Assembly: GCA_002786715.1 (NCBI GenBank)
Contig: PCTW01000043.1
Span: 217,235-256,062, forward strand
DNA length: 38,828 bases
From: Bdellovibrio sp. CG22_combo_CG10-13_8_21_14_all_39_27
GTDB taxonomy: Bacteria; Bdellovibrionota; Bacteriovoracia; Bacteriovoracales; Bacteriovoracaceae
Direction of reading: 5' to 3'
The first letter of the stretch is position 1. Each line of letters begins with the position of its first letter. The position numbers and the translations under genes were made by a program. Positions 1-8,554 of this stretch are shown here, piece after piece. The notes under the pieces are model-generated. The model did no database searches and was not told the origin of the DNA. It saw only the letters and a list, made by a program, of their open reading frames with translations.

Positions 1-432
1 TTTATACTTTAAAATTGGACGATGCGAAAGGTCATAGCTATCTCCGAGAACGTCTTTATTTAATGAATAAAGTTCTCGCCACTTCCTATAATCCCCATAA
101 ATACTAAAAGCGACAAGCATCAGAGTTTCATTTTTCTTAGTCTGATATTCGAGAATTTCTTCCGACGTTTCTGGTAATCTTTGAGTCGCCGCCACACCTT
201 CAGAAACAGAGTCTTCCAAGGTATTTAAAAGCTTGGCATGTTCCAACTTTTGGCGGTCTTCTACGGTATAGAGATCATCGTCGTCGTCACTGATGATAAA
301 ACCAGCATCTTCAACGATAAAGCCAGAATCTTCATAGATGCTCTTCTTTCCAAGTATCCCATCAGTTCCAATACAAGACTGGAAGGTTATGAGAATTGGA
401 AAGAGGATCAGTAGTGATAAAATTTTCCCCAT
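1..432 (-). CDS. LysM-domain lipoprotein (3' part outside the window)
   Basis: An open reverse frame runs off base 1, so the C-terminus is missing. The N-terminus is a lipoprotein signal: a short basic start, a hydrophobic stretch and a lipobox-like FQSC at about residues 18-21. A very acidic stretch follows (ISDDDDD). From about residue 100 the sequence resembles a LysM fold (YQTKKNETLMLVAFSIYGDY, then a WREL motif and LNKD), which usually binds peptidoglycan. The protein is therefore probably a periplasmic or outer-membrane-anchored wall-binding lipoprotein. An alternative ATG at 444 adds four residues; the ribosome site does not clearly decide between them. It is divergent from the LysM/beta-barrel gene at 468, with fewer than 40 bases between them. 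The family is fairly sure; the role is unknown. Confidence 0.65.
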   Translation of the reverse strand, partial: MGKILSLLILFPILITFQSCIGTDGILGKKSIYEDSGFIVEDAGFIISDDDDDLYTVEDRQKLEHAKLLNTLEDSVSEGVAATQRLPETSEEILEYQTKKNETLMLVAFSIYGDYRKWRELYSLNKDVLGDSYDLSHRPILKYK

Positions 433-467
433 CCTAATATCCATCCCTTTTAGTGTAAAATAATATT

Positions 468-1535
468 GTGGAGCTGTATAAGAGGTATTTTTTACCCATT
501 CTTTTTTCTGTGTTTGCGACCTGTGCCTTGGCCGGAAGTCCGCTTATTAAAACCGGCCATGTTTATGCTCATGGCGGGGAATCTCTAAGAGAACTACTTG
601 AAAGTAAGGTCGGCATTCCAGGCCATGTTTTGGATGAAGGTGGCTACTTTGAAAAAATCAAACGCTGGAATTCTTCTCTTGAAAACTCCTCCTCACTCAT
701 GCCCGGCGAACGTGTCTACGTGGAAGTACCGTATCGAGTGGTACTCACACCAAACTCAAGGTCGAAAAGAAAAAATTTAAATGTGGGACAGACACTTTCT
801 CAAAAATCACAGAGAAAAACCGCATCTATTATAAACGAAAATCAAAAACTCGTAGCGGCCATCGACAGAGATGATGACAAGGAAAGGGCGGACAGATGGA
901 ATTATTCTCTATTCTATGCGCTATCCAGAGGCTCACTTCAAGAAGGCATCCCCAATTCTAATATCTCCACCGAGTCAAGTCAGGATTCGCCCCTAACCTT
1001 GGGTTTTTCGACCTTTAAAAGACTGTCCTATGATTTTAATTATTCGGGAAGTTTGTATCTTTCAAAACTTGACGGTGGTCTCTCCGATCAAAATGAAAGT
1101 GTCTCTCTCCCTTGGGAATACGGTCTAAACTCCTATATGGGATACCAACGGGAGAATTGGCCACTCGAAGTCTATACAGGATTGGATCATGAACGCTTTT
1201 CTTCATACAACACAGAAGAGCTTCCATCAGGTGAACCACTAACAACCCGAGAGCACACGCTGACATTTTTAACTTTGGGAATCTCCAAAAAATTTGAATG
1301 GTTTGGAAAACAGTTTTTGGCAAAGGCAAGTTATAGCAGTTCAATCATGAGTTCACAAAGTAGACCAAGTAAAATCAATCCCCAGGAGTTTGAAGGAACA
1401 AAATTTATCCTTTATCTCAACATGAAGGCCAGTAAAGATTGGTTCTACCATGGCTTTTATAAGCAACATGATCTTGAAGGCGCGACAGCTCTACACATTG
1501 CCAGAGTGGGATTAGGGTTTGGTTATACGTTCTAA
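468..1535 (+). CDS. LysM-like plus outer-membrane beta-barrel protein
   Basis: The 355-residue product starts with GTG and has a signal peptide (cleavage probably after ATCALA, near residue 22). Residues about 28-95 look like a degenerate LysM unit that ends in an LMPGERVYVEVPYR-type strand. A polar linker follows. Residues about 145-355 alternate hydrophobic and polar residues with many aromatic ones and end in GLGFGYTF; a terminal phenylalanine is typical of outer-membrane beta-barrels. The protein probably links the outer membrane to peptidoglycan. It is divergent from another LysM lipoprotein, so the two may act together. Its 3' end overlaps the convergent gene at 1532-2755 by four bases. 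No strong ribosome site precedes the GTG, so the start is only moderately sure. Confidence 0.65.
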   Translation: MELYKRYFLPILFSVFATCALAGSPLIKTGHVYAHGGESLRELLESKVGIPGHVLDEGGYFEKIKRWNSSLENSSSLMPGERVYVEVPYRVVLTPNSRSKRKNLNVGQTLSQKSQRKTASIINENQKLVAAIDRDDDKERADRWNYSLFYALSRGSLQEGIPNSNISTESSQDSPLTLGFSTFKRLSYDFNYSGSLYLSKLDGGLSDQNESVSLPWEYGLNSYMGYQRENWPLEVYTGLDHERFSSYNTEELPSGEPLTTREHTLTFLTLGISKKFEWFGKQFLAKASYSSSIMSSQSRPSKINPQEFEGTKFILYLNMKASKDWFYHGFYKQHDLEGATALHIARVGLGFGYTF

Positions 1536-2755
1536 GATTTTCTGATTTTCCAAACACGCTTATCGTATTTAAACTTAGTCCTCGAATCATCCAACACGGA
1601 ATTGACCAAATCAACATATTGGCCAAGCTCTTTGTCCCCACCAAAAACAGGAGCAAGGACACCTTGCGCGTTTTCAAATACTTCTCTCAAACGAGTCTTT
1701 TCGATTAGCCTTGATTCATCATCATTAAAAAGTATAGGGAGGTCACGAAAGCTCATACAATTATCAACCTCAAATCCCGCTTCGTTTAGATAAGCGGGCA
1801 AGTTGTCATTAATGAAGAAATCGAAATTGGGAATTCCTCTTTCTTGCAGCTTGTATTGGTAGTTATCCAGCTCTGGATAATATGCAGATCGAATATTGAT
1901 GAGGAGTCCGTTGGTATCAACAACTATCAAAATCCCACCAGGCTTCAGAACTCGGAAAAGTTCATCTGTAATTTTTTGTGGTCTTGCCATGTGTTCATAT
2001 ACATAACGACATATGATTACATCAAAAAATGAGTCAGGATGGGGAATCTCTTCAAGATTTGCATTTTGAAATTCAATATTGGAAAAGGCCTCAATTCCTT
2101 CGATTCTTTTTTGGGCAAGTTCCGCTGTGCCTTTTGAAATTTCAATCCCGTGAATATTTATACTCTTTTTCGCATTAAGAAGAGCAAGCATCCGGCAAAC
2201 AACCCCTGAACCGCACCCTGCATCCAAAATATTTTGTCCGTCTTCAAAGAGACAATCTTCCAATATAAAATCCTCCTCAGGTCGATATCCCTTCATGAGC
2301 GCCTGTTTTTCCAGTCGGTAAAACTCTTTAAGGCCTTCATTCCCAATAGGATACTGATAGGAAATTCTCTCTAAAAATGAGGTAAGTCCTCTAATGTCGG
2401 TTTTGCTAAAGAGAATTAGTTCCTCCGATGATAGATCAAAGTATTTTCTGCATAGGCTATTAAAATAGCCAGCCCCGACTTCCCCTGAAATAATGGCCCG
2501 ATATTTGATACCGAAATAATTATGGGCCTTAAGCTCTTTAAAAAAATCGATTCCATTCATCGGTGCCATATTGTAATCACTAACGACAAGAGAATACTTC
2601 TCTGGAGAATCCTTTATGGCATCCAATGCTCCAACTGGATCAACAAATGAATCAACCTGAAATCCTGAATTTTCAAAAATCTCTCGATATGTTTTTAATA
2701 TAAGAACTTCATCGTCTACATGGAGTACAAATTTGTTTCTATCGAGAGTGTTCAT
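1532..2755 (-). CDS. Response-regulator receiver fused to SAM-dependent methyltransferase
   Basis: The 407-residue protein has two domains. Residues about 8-130 form a CheY-like receiver with the acidic pair in HVDDE (D14, D15), a phosphoacceptor at D60 (VVSDYNMAPMNG) and the conserved lysine near K118 (LFSKTD). Residues about 150-400 are a class I methyltransferase. SAM-binding motif I is ILDAGCGSG at about 176-184, there is a later acidic strand, and VLKPGGILIVVDTNG is typical of the Methyltransf_11/25 group. Phosphorylation would be expected to control the methyltransferase; the substrate cannot be read from sequence. The ribosome site AAAGGA lies five bases before the ATG. It is last in a leftward run with the genes at 2766-3748. 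The cognate kinase could be the hybrid kinase at 4464-6038, which is inference. Confidence 0.85.
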   Translation of the reverse strand: MNTLDRNKFVLHVDDEVLILKTYREIFENSGFQVDSFVDPVGALDAIKDSPEKYSLVVSDYNMAPMNGIDFFKELKAHNYFGIKYRAIISGEVGAGYFNSLCRKYFDLSSEELILFSKTDIRGLTSFLERISYQYPIGNEGLKEFYRLEKQALMKGYRPEEDFILEDCLFEDGQNILDAGCGSGVVCRMLALLNAKKSINIHGIEISKGTAELAQKRIEGIEAFSNIEFQNANLEEIPHPDSFFDVIICRYVYEHMARPQKITDELFRVLKPGGILIVVDTNGLLINIRSAYYPELDNYQYKLQERGIPNFDFFINDNLPAYLNEAGFEVDNCMSFRDLPILFNDDESRLIEKTRLREVFENAQGVLAPVFGGDKELGQYVDLVNSVLDDSRTKFKYDKRVWKIRKS

Positions 2756-2765
2756 AACGGTCCTT

Positions 2766-3185
2766 TTATTTGCATTTTTTTAGATAATTTTTTAAGAGAA
2801 TATTTTTTAAAAGTAGGCGTTTAAACCGAATCTTCCATCTCAATCGCACACCATAATACTTCGATTCAAAATCCCATTGCTCTTGACCAAATACTTTCCA
2901 GTTCTGTCTTACGATTTTTGACTTTTTAAATGGATAGTTTCGAATTTCAATTTGATGGCAAATGACTCTGAGATGATCTTCTTGCTTATATCCTGAGTAA
3001 AGCGTCCATTCAGGAAGATATAAAGACTTCCACAGAGAATAAAACTGATGACAAGGAATTCTTATGGCATCAAAAGAATGCGGTATCTCACAAGAGGAGA
3101 GCAGCTTATTGAATTTTTTGTCGCTAAGTCCGATGGTTTCCTTTGCAGAAGTGATTGCGTTATTTACGTCAGCCAACTCAATCAT
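2766..3185 (-). CDS. Hypothetical protein, basic C-terminus
   Basis: I do not recognise this 139-residue protein. It has no signal peptide or membrane segment. The C-terminal 45 residues are strongly basic (RWKIRFKRLLLKN and following), which would fit nucleic-acid or membrane-surface contact. Its ATG overlaps the TGA of the upstream gene (3182-3748) in an ATGA arrangement, and the receiver-methyltransferase gene starts 10 bases after its end. The three genes are therefore very probably one operon with coupled translation. It may be a partner of the receiver-methyltransferase, but nothing in the sequence proves that. Confidence 0.6.
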   Translation of the reverse strand: MIELADVNNAITSAKETIGLSDKKFNKLLSSCEIPHSFDAIRIPCHQFYSLWKSLYLPEWTLYSGYKQEDHLRVICHQIEIRNYPFKKSKIVRQNWKVFGQEQWDFESKYYGVRLRWKIRFKRLLLKNILLKNYLKKCK

Positions 3186-3748
3186 AATTTTACGCCTTTA
3201 AGTTGAGGGCATTTTTGTTCAAGCCACTCAAACATACTGCTATAAATTTTTTGCATTTCAGAAGATGGGTTGGGATCATTTTTCTTTAAAAAATCAATGA
3301 GGTTCTGTGGATGGTGGAGATATGAATTGAGCATGGACAAAATCAGTTGATATGTTCCCAAAGCTTCAAGACAGTCAAACTCTTTCAAGACTTGAAAAGT
3401 CCTCAAATCTTTTTCCTCTTGTGTCTCACCTTTGTCCGGCAAAACGATAATTCGGTACTTTCCTCCGCTACGATCCTTTTTGCTATATGGCAACGAAATA
3501 CCTTTCTCGAATTCGACTTTGATTCCACTAACTTCTGTAATTCTTTTAAATGCGGTGTCACCACTTTCGCCTTTACCCTTGTCATAAAAGTGGTTGTAGA
3601 ACCTCTCAAAAATAATGCCGAAAAAGTCCACAGGAATTTCATTGGTCGGAATATTGACCTCAAGGTTACTGAGAAAGGCCTTCATCATACTGGCCAGTGG
3701 AGTTCCCTCCCTTTCGCCATTTTTCTCTGGTTTTTTGCTATCTCCCAT
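3182..3748 (-). CDS. Hypothetical cytoplasmic protein, first gene of leftward operon
   Basis: The 188-residue product has a charged N-terminus (GDSKKPEKNGERE), no signal peptide and a mixed alpha/beta pattern. I do not recognise a family. The start ATG follows a GGAG ribosome site. Its 3' end overlaps the next gene by four bases (ATGA). Upstream lies a control region with a 13-base perfect inverted repeat, shared with the divergent regulator gene at 3962, so the regulator may control this operon. Confidence 0.6.
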   Translation of the reverse strand: MGDSKKPEKNGEREGTPLASMMKAFLSNLEVNIPTNEIPVDFFGIIFERFYNHFYDKGKGESGDTAFKRITEVSGIKVEFEKGISLPYSKKDRSGGKYRIIVLPDKGETQEEKDLRTFQVLKEFDCLEALGTYQLILSMLNSYLHHPQNLIDFLKKNDPNPSSEMQKIYSSMFEWLEQKCPQLKGVKL

Positions 3749-3772
3749 TCACTCCGCCATTTCTTTAAATCA

Positions 3773-3826
3773 TTAAGTTTGATTTATATAACTTATTAAA
3801 CAAAAATAAGCAAAAATCAAACTTAA
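3773..3826. promoter_or_regulatory. Nested inverted repeat in divergent control region
   Basis: The outer arms TTAAGTTTGATTT (3773-3785) and AAATCAAACTTAA (3814-3826) are perfect inverses. Inside them, CTTATT (3792-3797) and AATAAG (3805-3810) form a second inverted pair. Partial copies of the outer core, AAGTTTGA near 3898-3905 and CAAACTTTAAG near 3933-3943, lie closer to the rightward gene. There is no T-run after the arm as in a terminator, and the element sits between divergent genes, so an operator is the best reading. The HTH-like protein at 3962-4471 is the obvious candidate binder (inference). Confidence 0.6.
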
Positions 3827-3961
3827 ATCGGTAAAATACCTAAGTTACGAGAGGAGAGGAATAAGTCAGCGTAAATTTGAGCATTTAGAGATTAACTAAG
3901 TTTGAAAAATGATATAGGATGGCAAAAAAGTGCAAACTTTAAGTGAAAGTGGAAATGTGGC

Positions 3962-4471
3962 GTGGCAAAAAAGAAAATGATTCAAAAGAAAAGGCCCGGA
4001 CGGGGAAGAAGGCCTAATGTTGTTGAGGGACTCAGGGAAAATCCTGAAAGGGATACAAATATTGAAATCTTTATGCAGCTAATGATTGCTGAATATCTGG
4101 TCGGTAAGGAGGGAGAAGTTCTCAGTAACGATGAAAAGGCAAAGAGACGAAAAATTCTGGCCAAGCATCTTGGCCGTACAGAGCAAACACTTAAAAATAT
4201 GTATCTCTATGGCCAGGGCAGTCTTCAACAATTCTTCAAAGCGGCTGAGTTCATCTTGAAAATTAATCAAGAAGAGGTTATCAAATTTCTCAGAGCCTAT
4301 CCCTATATCATGAACAAACTCGATACGCTGAGTGAGTCCAAGAAAAAATTATACTATAACATGGAACAAATGACCGAAGAAGAACTCGCCTTGACCAACG
4401 ACCTTATCGAATTTGGACTTCAAAGGAATAAAGTCATGCGAGAGGGGAAAAAAGACCTTAACATCAAGTAA
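3962..4471 (+). CDS. HTH-type DNA-binding regulator
   Basis: The 169-residue protein begins with a very basic tail (KKKMIQKKRPGRGRRP), which suggests DNA contact. Residues about 60-100 (RRKILAKHLGRTEQTLKNMY) fit a helix-turn-helix of the Xre/Cro style: a first helix, a GRT turn and a recognition helix. The rest is helical and charged. The GTG start is the longest choice; an ATG at codon 6 is the alternative, and no strong ribosome site decides. It is divergent from the operon at 3748 and preceded by operator-like repeats, so autoregulation is likely. Its 3' end overlaps the convergent kinase gene by eight bases. It is not a clear member of a named family. Confidence 0.65.
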   Translation: MAKKKMIQKKRPGRGRRPNVVEGLRENPERDTNIEIFMQLMIAEYLVGKEGEVLSNDEKAKRRKILAKHLGRTEQTLKNMYLYGQGSLQQFFKAAEFILKINQEEVIKFLRAYPYIMNKLDTLSESKKKLYYNMEQMTEEELALTNDLIEFGLQRNKVMREGKKDLNIK

Positions 4472-6038
4472 AACTTTCCTCTCTTCCCAGATACTCAATC
4501 AACCCCTTGGGGAAAATTTTGACATTGGCATTAAGCGCCTTTGTTTGAACTAAAAGATCGTCATAATAATTGGTCAACAAGATCGACTTTGATTCAAGGT
4601 TAAAGTCTTGAATCAAATCTATTCCAGTTCTTGAATTATCGCCCAGATCATAATCGAATACAAAAATGGGGGAAATCAACTCCTTCTGATTTTTGTCGTA
4701 CCATGCTTCAAACTCTTCAGGAGTTTGATAAAAATATTTTTTTATGCTGTTATTGTTTTTCTCCAACGAATCTTTGACAAGTGAATGTATGACCGGACGA
4801 TCATCCGTAAGGATAAACTCCTTGATATTTTCTAAACTCAATTTCCCACTAAACCATTTGGGAACCTTCTCCTTGAGAAGAGATATTCTCACCGTTGTTC
4901 CAATGTCAACTTTGGAAATTATTGCAACTTTCCCGCCCCACTCTTCCACCTTTTCCATGGCAAAACTAATCCCAAGCCCATGCCCACCTTCTCGAAAAGA
5001 CACACCCCGTTTACCGATCAGACTCAATTGCTCTGGTCTAATTCCATGACCCTGATCTTTAACTTCAATTATATTTCCCTCATTTTCTTGAGACAGGATA
5101 ACTCTTATCTCAGCACCATTTTCGCTGGCCTTTGAGGCATTATCAACAATGTTTCCCAAAATGCGTTTTAACATACTTTCATTAACATTGGAAAAAGCAG
5201 TAAGAGCATCTTTCACAATCTCAAAAGACACTCGCTGTTCTTTCCTAAACAATTTAAAGTTTTCTTTCTCAATAATTTCTTTAACCGTTGCCGCCAGACA
5301 AACTGACGCTGTTTTTCCCCGGCTGAATTGATCCCGCTTTTCTTTTAGGTCATCAAGGATTGATGCCATATCGTCACATGCACTTTTAATTTTCTGACGT
5401 TCATCATGAACCACATTATTATTATTTTCTGCCAGAGCATACAAAAGTTGCATTGGCTGATTAAGATCGTGCCATACTTGGCTTACGGTTTCCTTGATTC
5501 CTTTATTTTTTTCTTCAAGTAAGTCGCGCTCAAAGCTCTTCTTGATAAGGGTTTTGTATTTATACATAACGGGCAGAAGGAACATGATGCCAATTACACA
5601 AAAAATCAGCACGGCCTTGCCCGCGCTAGCATGGGTGTAGGCATAGGTGATTGTTCCAGCGCGTTGTTTTTGGTTTTCATCAAAGAAAATATCCACCGAA
5701 ATATTGGTCGTTGTTAGCCTCGATAATATCCCACGATCTTCCTTGAAATAATCTGGCCCAAGGCTCGGGGGGAGAACGAAAACCCGGTTTCCTTCAAAGT
5801 CATAATAGCCAATGGCCTCAAAGCTCCCCAATTTGGCGTTGGACAACGAATAGATGGCCTCCCTGTATTGATGGGACTTGAGCATTCCCTCGACTACCTT
5901 GGAGACATTAAAAGCGCTTTCTTGTTTGATGCTGTAGACATAGTACAGTCCCAAAATCGAAGTAATAACAAACAGACCGAGGCAAACAATGACCGAAAGA
6001 GAAATAAAATGTCGGGTAAGCTTCTTTTGATTTTTCAT
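4464..6038 (-). CDS. Hybrid sensor histidine kinase with C-terminal receiver
   Basis: The 524-residue inner-membrane kinase has TM1 at about 12-36, a periplasmic sensor of about 100 residues, and TM2 at about 141-160. The H-box is WHDLNQPM with H190, in the NtrB/DctB-like HDLNQP style often paired with sigma54 activators. The N-box is NIVDNA (N296, N300), G1 is DQGHG at about 328-332, and G2 is GGHGLG at about 351-356. A receiver-like domain follows at about 405-515, with DD at 412-413, a candidate phosphoacceptor at D462 or D464 (FDYDLGD) and K511. It is last in the five-gene operon, three bases after the YcaO gene. It probably phosphorylates the sigma54 regulator encoded first in the same operon, with the peptide-binding protein as a possible ligand receptor. 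Confidence 0.88.
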   Translation of the reverse strand: MKNQKKLTRHFISLSVIVCLGLFVITSILGLYYVYSIKQESAFNVSKVVEGMLKSHQYREAIYSLSNAKLGSFEAIGYYDFEGNRVFVLPPSLGPDYFKEDRGILSRLTTTNISVDIFFDENQKQRAGTITYAYTHASAGKAVLIFCVIGIMFLLPVMYKYKTLIKKSFERDLLEEKNKGIKETVSQVWHDLNQPMQLLYALAENNNNVVHDERQKIKSACDDMASILDDLKEKRDQFSRGKTASVCLAATVKEIIEKENFKLFRKEQRVSFEIVKDALTAFSNVNESMLKRILGNIVDNASKASENGAEIRVILSQENEGNIIEVKDQGHGIRPEQLSLIGKRGVSFREGGHGLGISFAMEKVEEWGGKVAIISKVDIGTTVRISLLKEKVPKWFSGKLSLENIKEFILTDDRPVIHSLVKDSLEKNNNSIKKYFYQTPEEFEAWYDKNQKELISPIFVFDYDLGDNSRTGIDLIQDFNLESKSILLTNYYDDLLVQTKALNANVKIFPKGLIEYLGREESFT

Positions 6039-6041
6039 ACT

Positions 6042-7007
6042 CTATCCAATTGGGTGCGGTGCTATGGGTAACATGCCAAGAGACACCTCTCTTCCAGCAA
6101 AAGCACTCAACCTCTCAAGATTGATGTTTTGCTTTTGATTTTGTCCATAATACATATTTTGTAACCTCACAGACGTGGCCCTTGCCACATAAAGAGGAAT
6201 ATTATCAAAGAGAGGTAGAGGTGCTTTTAAAGTTTGAATCTCAAACTCATGCTCTTCCATTTTTACGGAAGGACCAAAATCAACTTTGCCTATATTTAAT
6301 TCAAAGAGCTTATATGAAAAATGGACTCTTTTGTGGTCCAGGCCCTTTGCTGAATTCAACTCATAAAGTTCGTTTGGAGAGAGCGGAAGCAAGTCCAGGT
6401 TGCCATTCAAATGGGCCACGACATTAATCATGCATTCAAGAATAGCACTTTCAATAGAATGAACTGAACTTTCATCACAACCAAATCCGCACAAAGTTCC
6501 AAAATGCTCTCCTCCATCAGCATGACAAATGGCCACATGGTAATTATCGCTTATGGAATGGGCCCATCCAAAATTTAAAGTAATTCCGTCTTCTTTTAAG
6601 CGTGAAGACAATTCTTCAAATTCATTGGGTATTAAAAATTTTTCATGACTGTGAAAAGGATTCTTGGTTAAATAGTGACAAAGTATAGCATCCCTCTCAA
6701 TGAGTTCCTTTTTTGCATTGGCCACTGCTTGTGTCTTGCGTACGTGAGTCGCCACGCCGTTACTGTTTAACTTGTTGCCAAAGCAATAAATTCTCTCAAC
6801 CAATTCGGAAAAAGACTTATAAAAAGCAGTCTCTTCATTTTTATCCGTACCTCTCCCTACAAAAGTCCGTCTAAAAGCTTTTCCCGTAACGCGAAAGTCG
6901 TGGTATTCGGGAAGCCAGTCATTAACCCAATTAAGTCTCTCAACTTGAAGATCAAGAGACTTTGAATGGGCTAATATCCATTTGTTTAATTCTTTGTAAT
7001 CGTCCAT
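6042..7007 (-). CDS. YcaO-family ATP-dependent amide-activating enzyme
   Basis: The 321-residue protein carries the hallmarks of a YcaO domain: GRGTDKNEETAFYKSFSELV with ER at about 51-72, an NGVAT segment at 83-87 followed by KELIERDA at 100-107, and FGCDESSVHSIESAILEC with conserved acids E186 and E191. These acidic residues bind Mg-ATP in known YcaO proteins. The C-terminus is LPIAPHPIG, a proline-rich tail like the PxPxP end of azoline-forming YcaOs. Known members activate backbone amides to form azolines, thioamides or amidines in peptides, or assist RimO. No ThiF/Ocin-like partner, TfuA or dehydrogenase gene is visible nearby. It overlaps the peptide-binding gene by 22 bases, so translation is coupled; no clear ribosome site is seen. 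The substrate is unknown. Confidence 0.8.
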   Translation of the reverse strand: MDDYKELNKWILAHSKSLDLQVERLNWVNDWLPEYHDFRVTGKAFRRTFVGRGTDKNEETAFYKSFSELVERIYCFGNKLNSNGVATHVRKTQAVANAKKELIERDAILCHYLTKNPFHSHEKFLIPNEFEELSSRLKEDGITLNFGWAHSISDNYHVAICHADGGEHFGTLCGFGCDESSVHSIESAILECMINVVAHLNGNLDLLPLSPNELYELNSAKGLDHKRVHFSYKLFELNIGKVDFGPSVKMEEHEFEIQTLKAPLPLFDNIPLYVARATSVRLQNMYYGQNQKQNINLERLSAFAGREVSLGMLPIAPHPIG

Positions 7008-8554
7008 ATCGGGTTATTCGCAAAAATTTGTGGAAGATGACTCTTCCAAGGTTTTCTTAATAGTGCAATATATGGCGAAGATGCCAAAGGATAGATGATT
7101 CCATCCATCAATGATTTAAAGTGCAATTTTTGAAGCATATCAAGGCGGGCCGATTTTTCAATGATCGACATATATTTGGCAATCCATTGCTGGCGCTCTA
7201 CTTTGCTCATTCCAAAGACTCCGGCATTGATCGAATAGGTAATGAGAGAAATATCCTCATTAAATGTAATGTCCGGCCCTCCAATAAAGGCGTGAGGCAT
7301 TTCTTCTAATGAACTATAATTTGTAAGGGCCGGAATTTTATTGCTTTCATAAATTTCAATTCCAGGTAGCGCCTTTTCAAGAGGTTTTTGATAATTTTCA
7401 ATGGAGCCAACGCGAAGAAGGGCCAGCTTAAGCTTTTCTCCTCGAATATCCGTTTTCATATTCTTGATTTTTTGCTCTACAGTTTCTTTTTGATCCTCTG
7501 AAAGCTGCCCATCTCCAAATGGAGGTAAAAACTGTTTTCTATCTTGATAGCCCGGTTGGGAGAGAAAATATGACGAAAGGGCGTCTTTTATGGCCATCCC
7601 ATATGCTAATCTTTCATCTGAGCTAAATTCTTTAAGACCTCTTTCTGTAAAGAAAACGGCAAATGTCCTAATGTCCATTGTTGTATGCAAAGATGCATCA
7701 TTGACTTCTTTTGAAAGATTAATGATCTTCTCGGGGTTTAGCTTGTCGATTGTTGTTATATGATCGACCTTCCCTTCCTTGTACAAATCAATCGAAGACT
7801 TATGAGTTCCGATGCCACTAGGGATAAACTCGACTTCTTGGGGAAGTGCATCACTATAGTGATAGTGGTTGGGATTCACTCGAAGAAGTATCTTTCCATC
7901 TTCACTTGAAGAATCAACATAATAAGGCCCGGAAGTATTTCTATAATCAATAATGGCCAAAGTCTTTGGATCAACCGAGGTTTTAGGGATTACCGCAAAA
8001 TCAATGGCAGTCAAAATATGAGTTAAAAAAGGTTTTTTCTCTCCTGGCCTCAAAATAAGAGTGTATTTATCTTTCACCTCAATACCATCACAGGGAGACT
8101 CAATCGTTTCCAATTCTGAATCTGGACAAATAATGTCCTTGAAGTTGCCATGAGTATTGCTTGAATTGACGAGTAACCTTTTTAAAGAAAATTCGGCATC
8201 AAATGCGGTGATTTCATATCCATCTATAGTTTTAAGCCCTTTTCTAATATGAAGATAGTATTCGCTGGTTTTTTCGTCCCATTGAAATTTTTCGGCGACA
8301 CCGCCAATAGGCTGGCCATTGGCATTGGACAGTTCAACCAATGGACTATAAATATTTTCAAGAAAAATATATTCCGGTCCAAGGTGAATGCGAGTGGGCT
8401 CATAATGAGAAGCCGGTTTATCGTAGGGAAATGCAACTCTTAACTTCATATCTTTTTTGTCCTTTTGGGATACTTGAATCTTAATGGCGATGTATCCTCC
8501 AATTAATAAAATGGTTACGAATAATGACAGGGAAAGCTTGTTCTTTAAAAACAA
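6986..8554 (-). CDS. Membrane-anchored solute-binding protein, family 5 (OppA/DppA-like)
   Basis: The 522-residue protein has one N-terminal hydrophobic segment (about 8-25) without a clear cleavage site or lipobox, so it is probably tethered in the periplasm. The next region follows the SBP_bac_5 pattern: YIFLENIYSPLVEL, GGVAEKFQWDEKTSEYYLHI, RKGLKTIDGYEITAFDAEFS. This family binds oligopeptides or small solutes for ABC importers or sensors. No ABC permease or ATPase is nearby, so a sensory role with the kinase of the same operon is more likely than transport (inference). The start is TTG with a GGGGGGA ribosome site located inside the end of the upstream gene, so it is coupled to that gene. 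Confidence 0.82.
   Translation of the reverse strand: MFLKNKLSLSLFVTILLIGGYIAIKIQVSQKDKKDMKLRVAFPYDKPASHYEPTRIHLGPEYIFLENIYSPLVELSNANGQPIGGVAEKFQWDEKTSEYYLHIRKGLKTIDGYEITAFDAEFSLKRLLVNSSNTHGNFKDIICPDSELETIESPCDGIEVKDKYTLILRPGEKKPFLTHILTAIDFAVIPKTSVDPKTLAIIDYRNTSGPYYVDSSSEDGKILLRVNPNHYHYSDALPQEVEFIPSGIGTHKSSIDLYKEGKVDHITTIDKLNPEKIINLSKEVNDASLHTTMDIRTFAVFFTERGLKEFSSDERLAYGMAIKDALSSYFLSQPGYQDRKQFLPPFGDGQLSEDQKETVEQKIKNMKTDIRGEKLKLALLRVGSIENYQKPLEKALPGIEIYESNKIPALTNYSSLEEMPHAFIGGPDITFNEDISLITYSINAGVFGMSKVERQQWIAKYMSIIEKSARLDMLQKLHFKSLMDGIIYPLASSPYIALLRKPWKSHLPQIFANNPIWTITKN

Noticed and set aside
3921-3933. GGCAAAAAAGTGC before the regulator at 3962 as a sigma54 promoter
   Set aside because: The GG-to-GC distance is one base short and the rest of the motif is weak.
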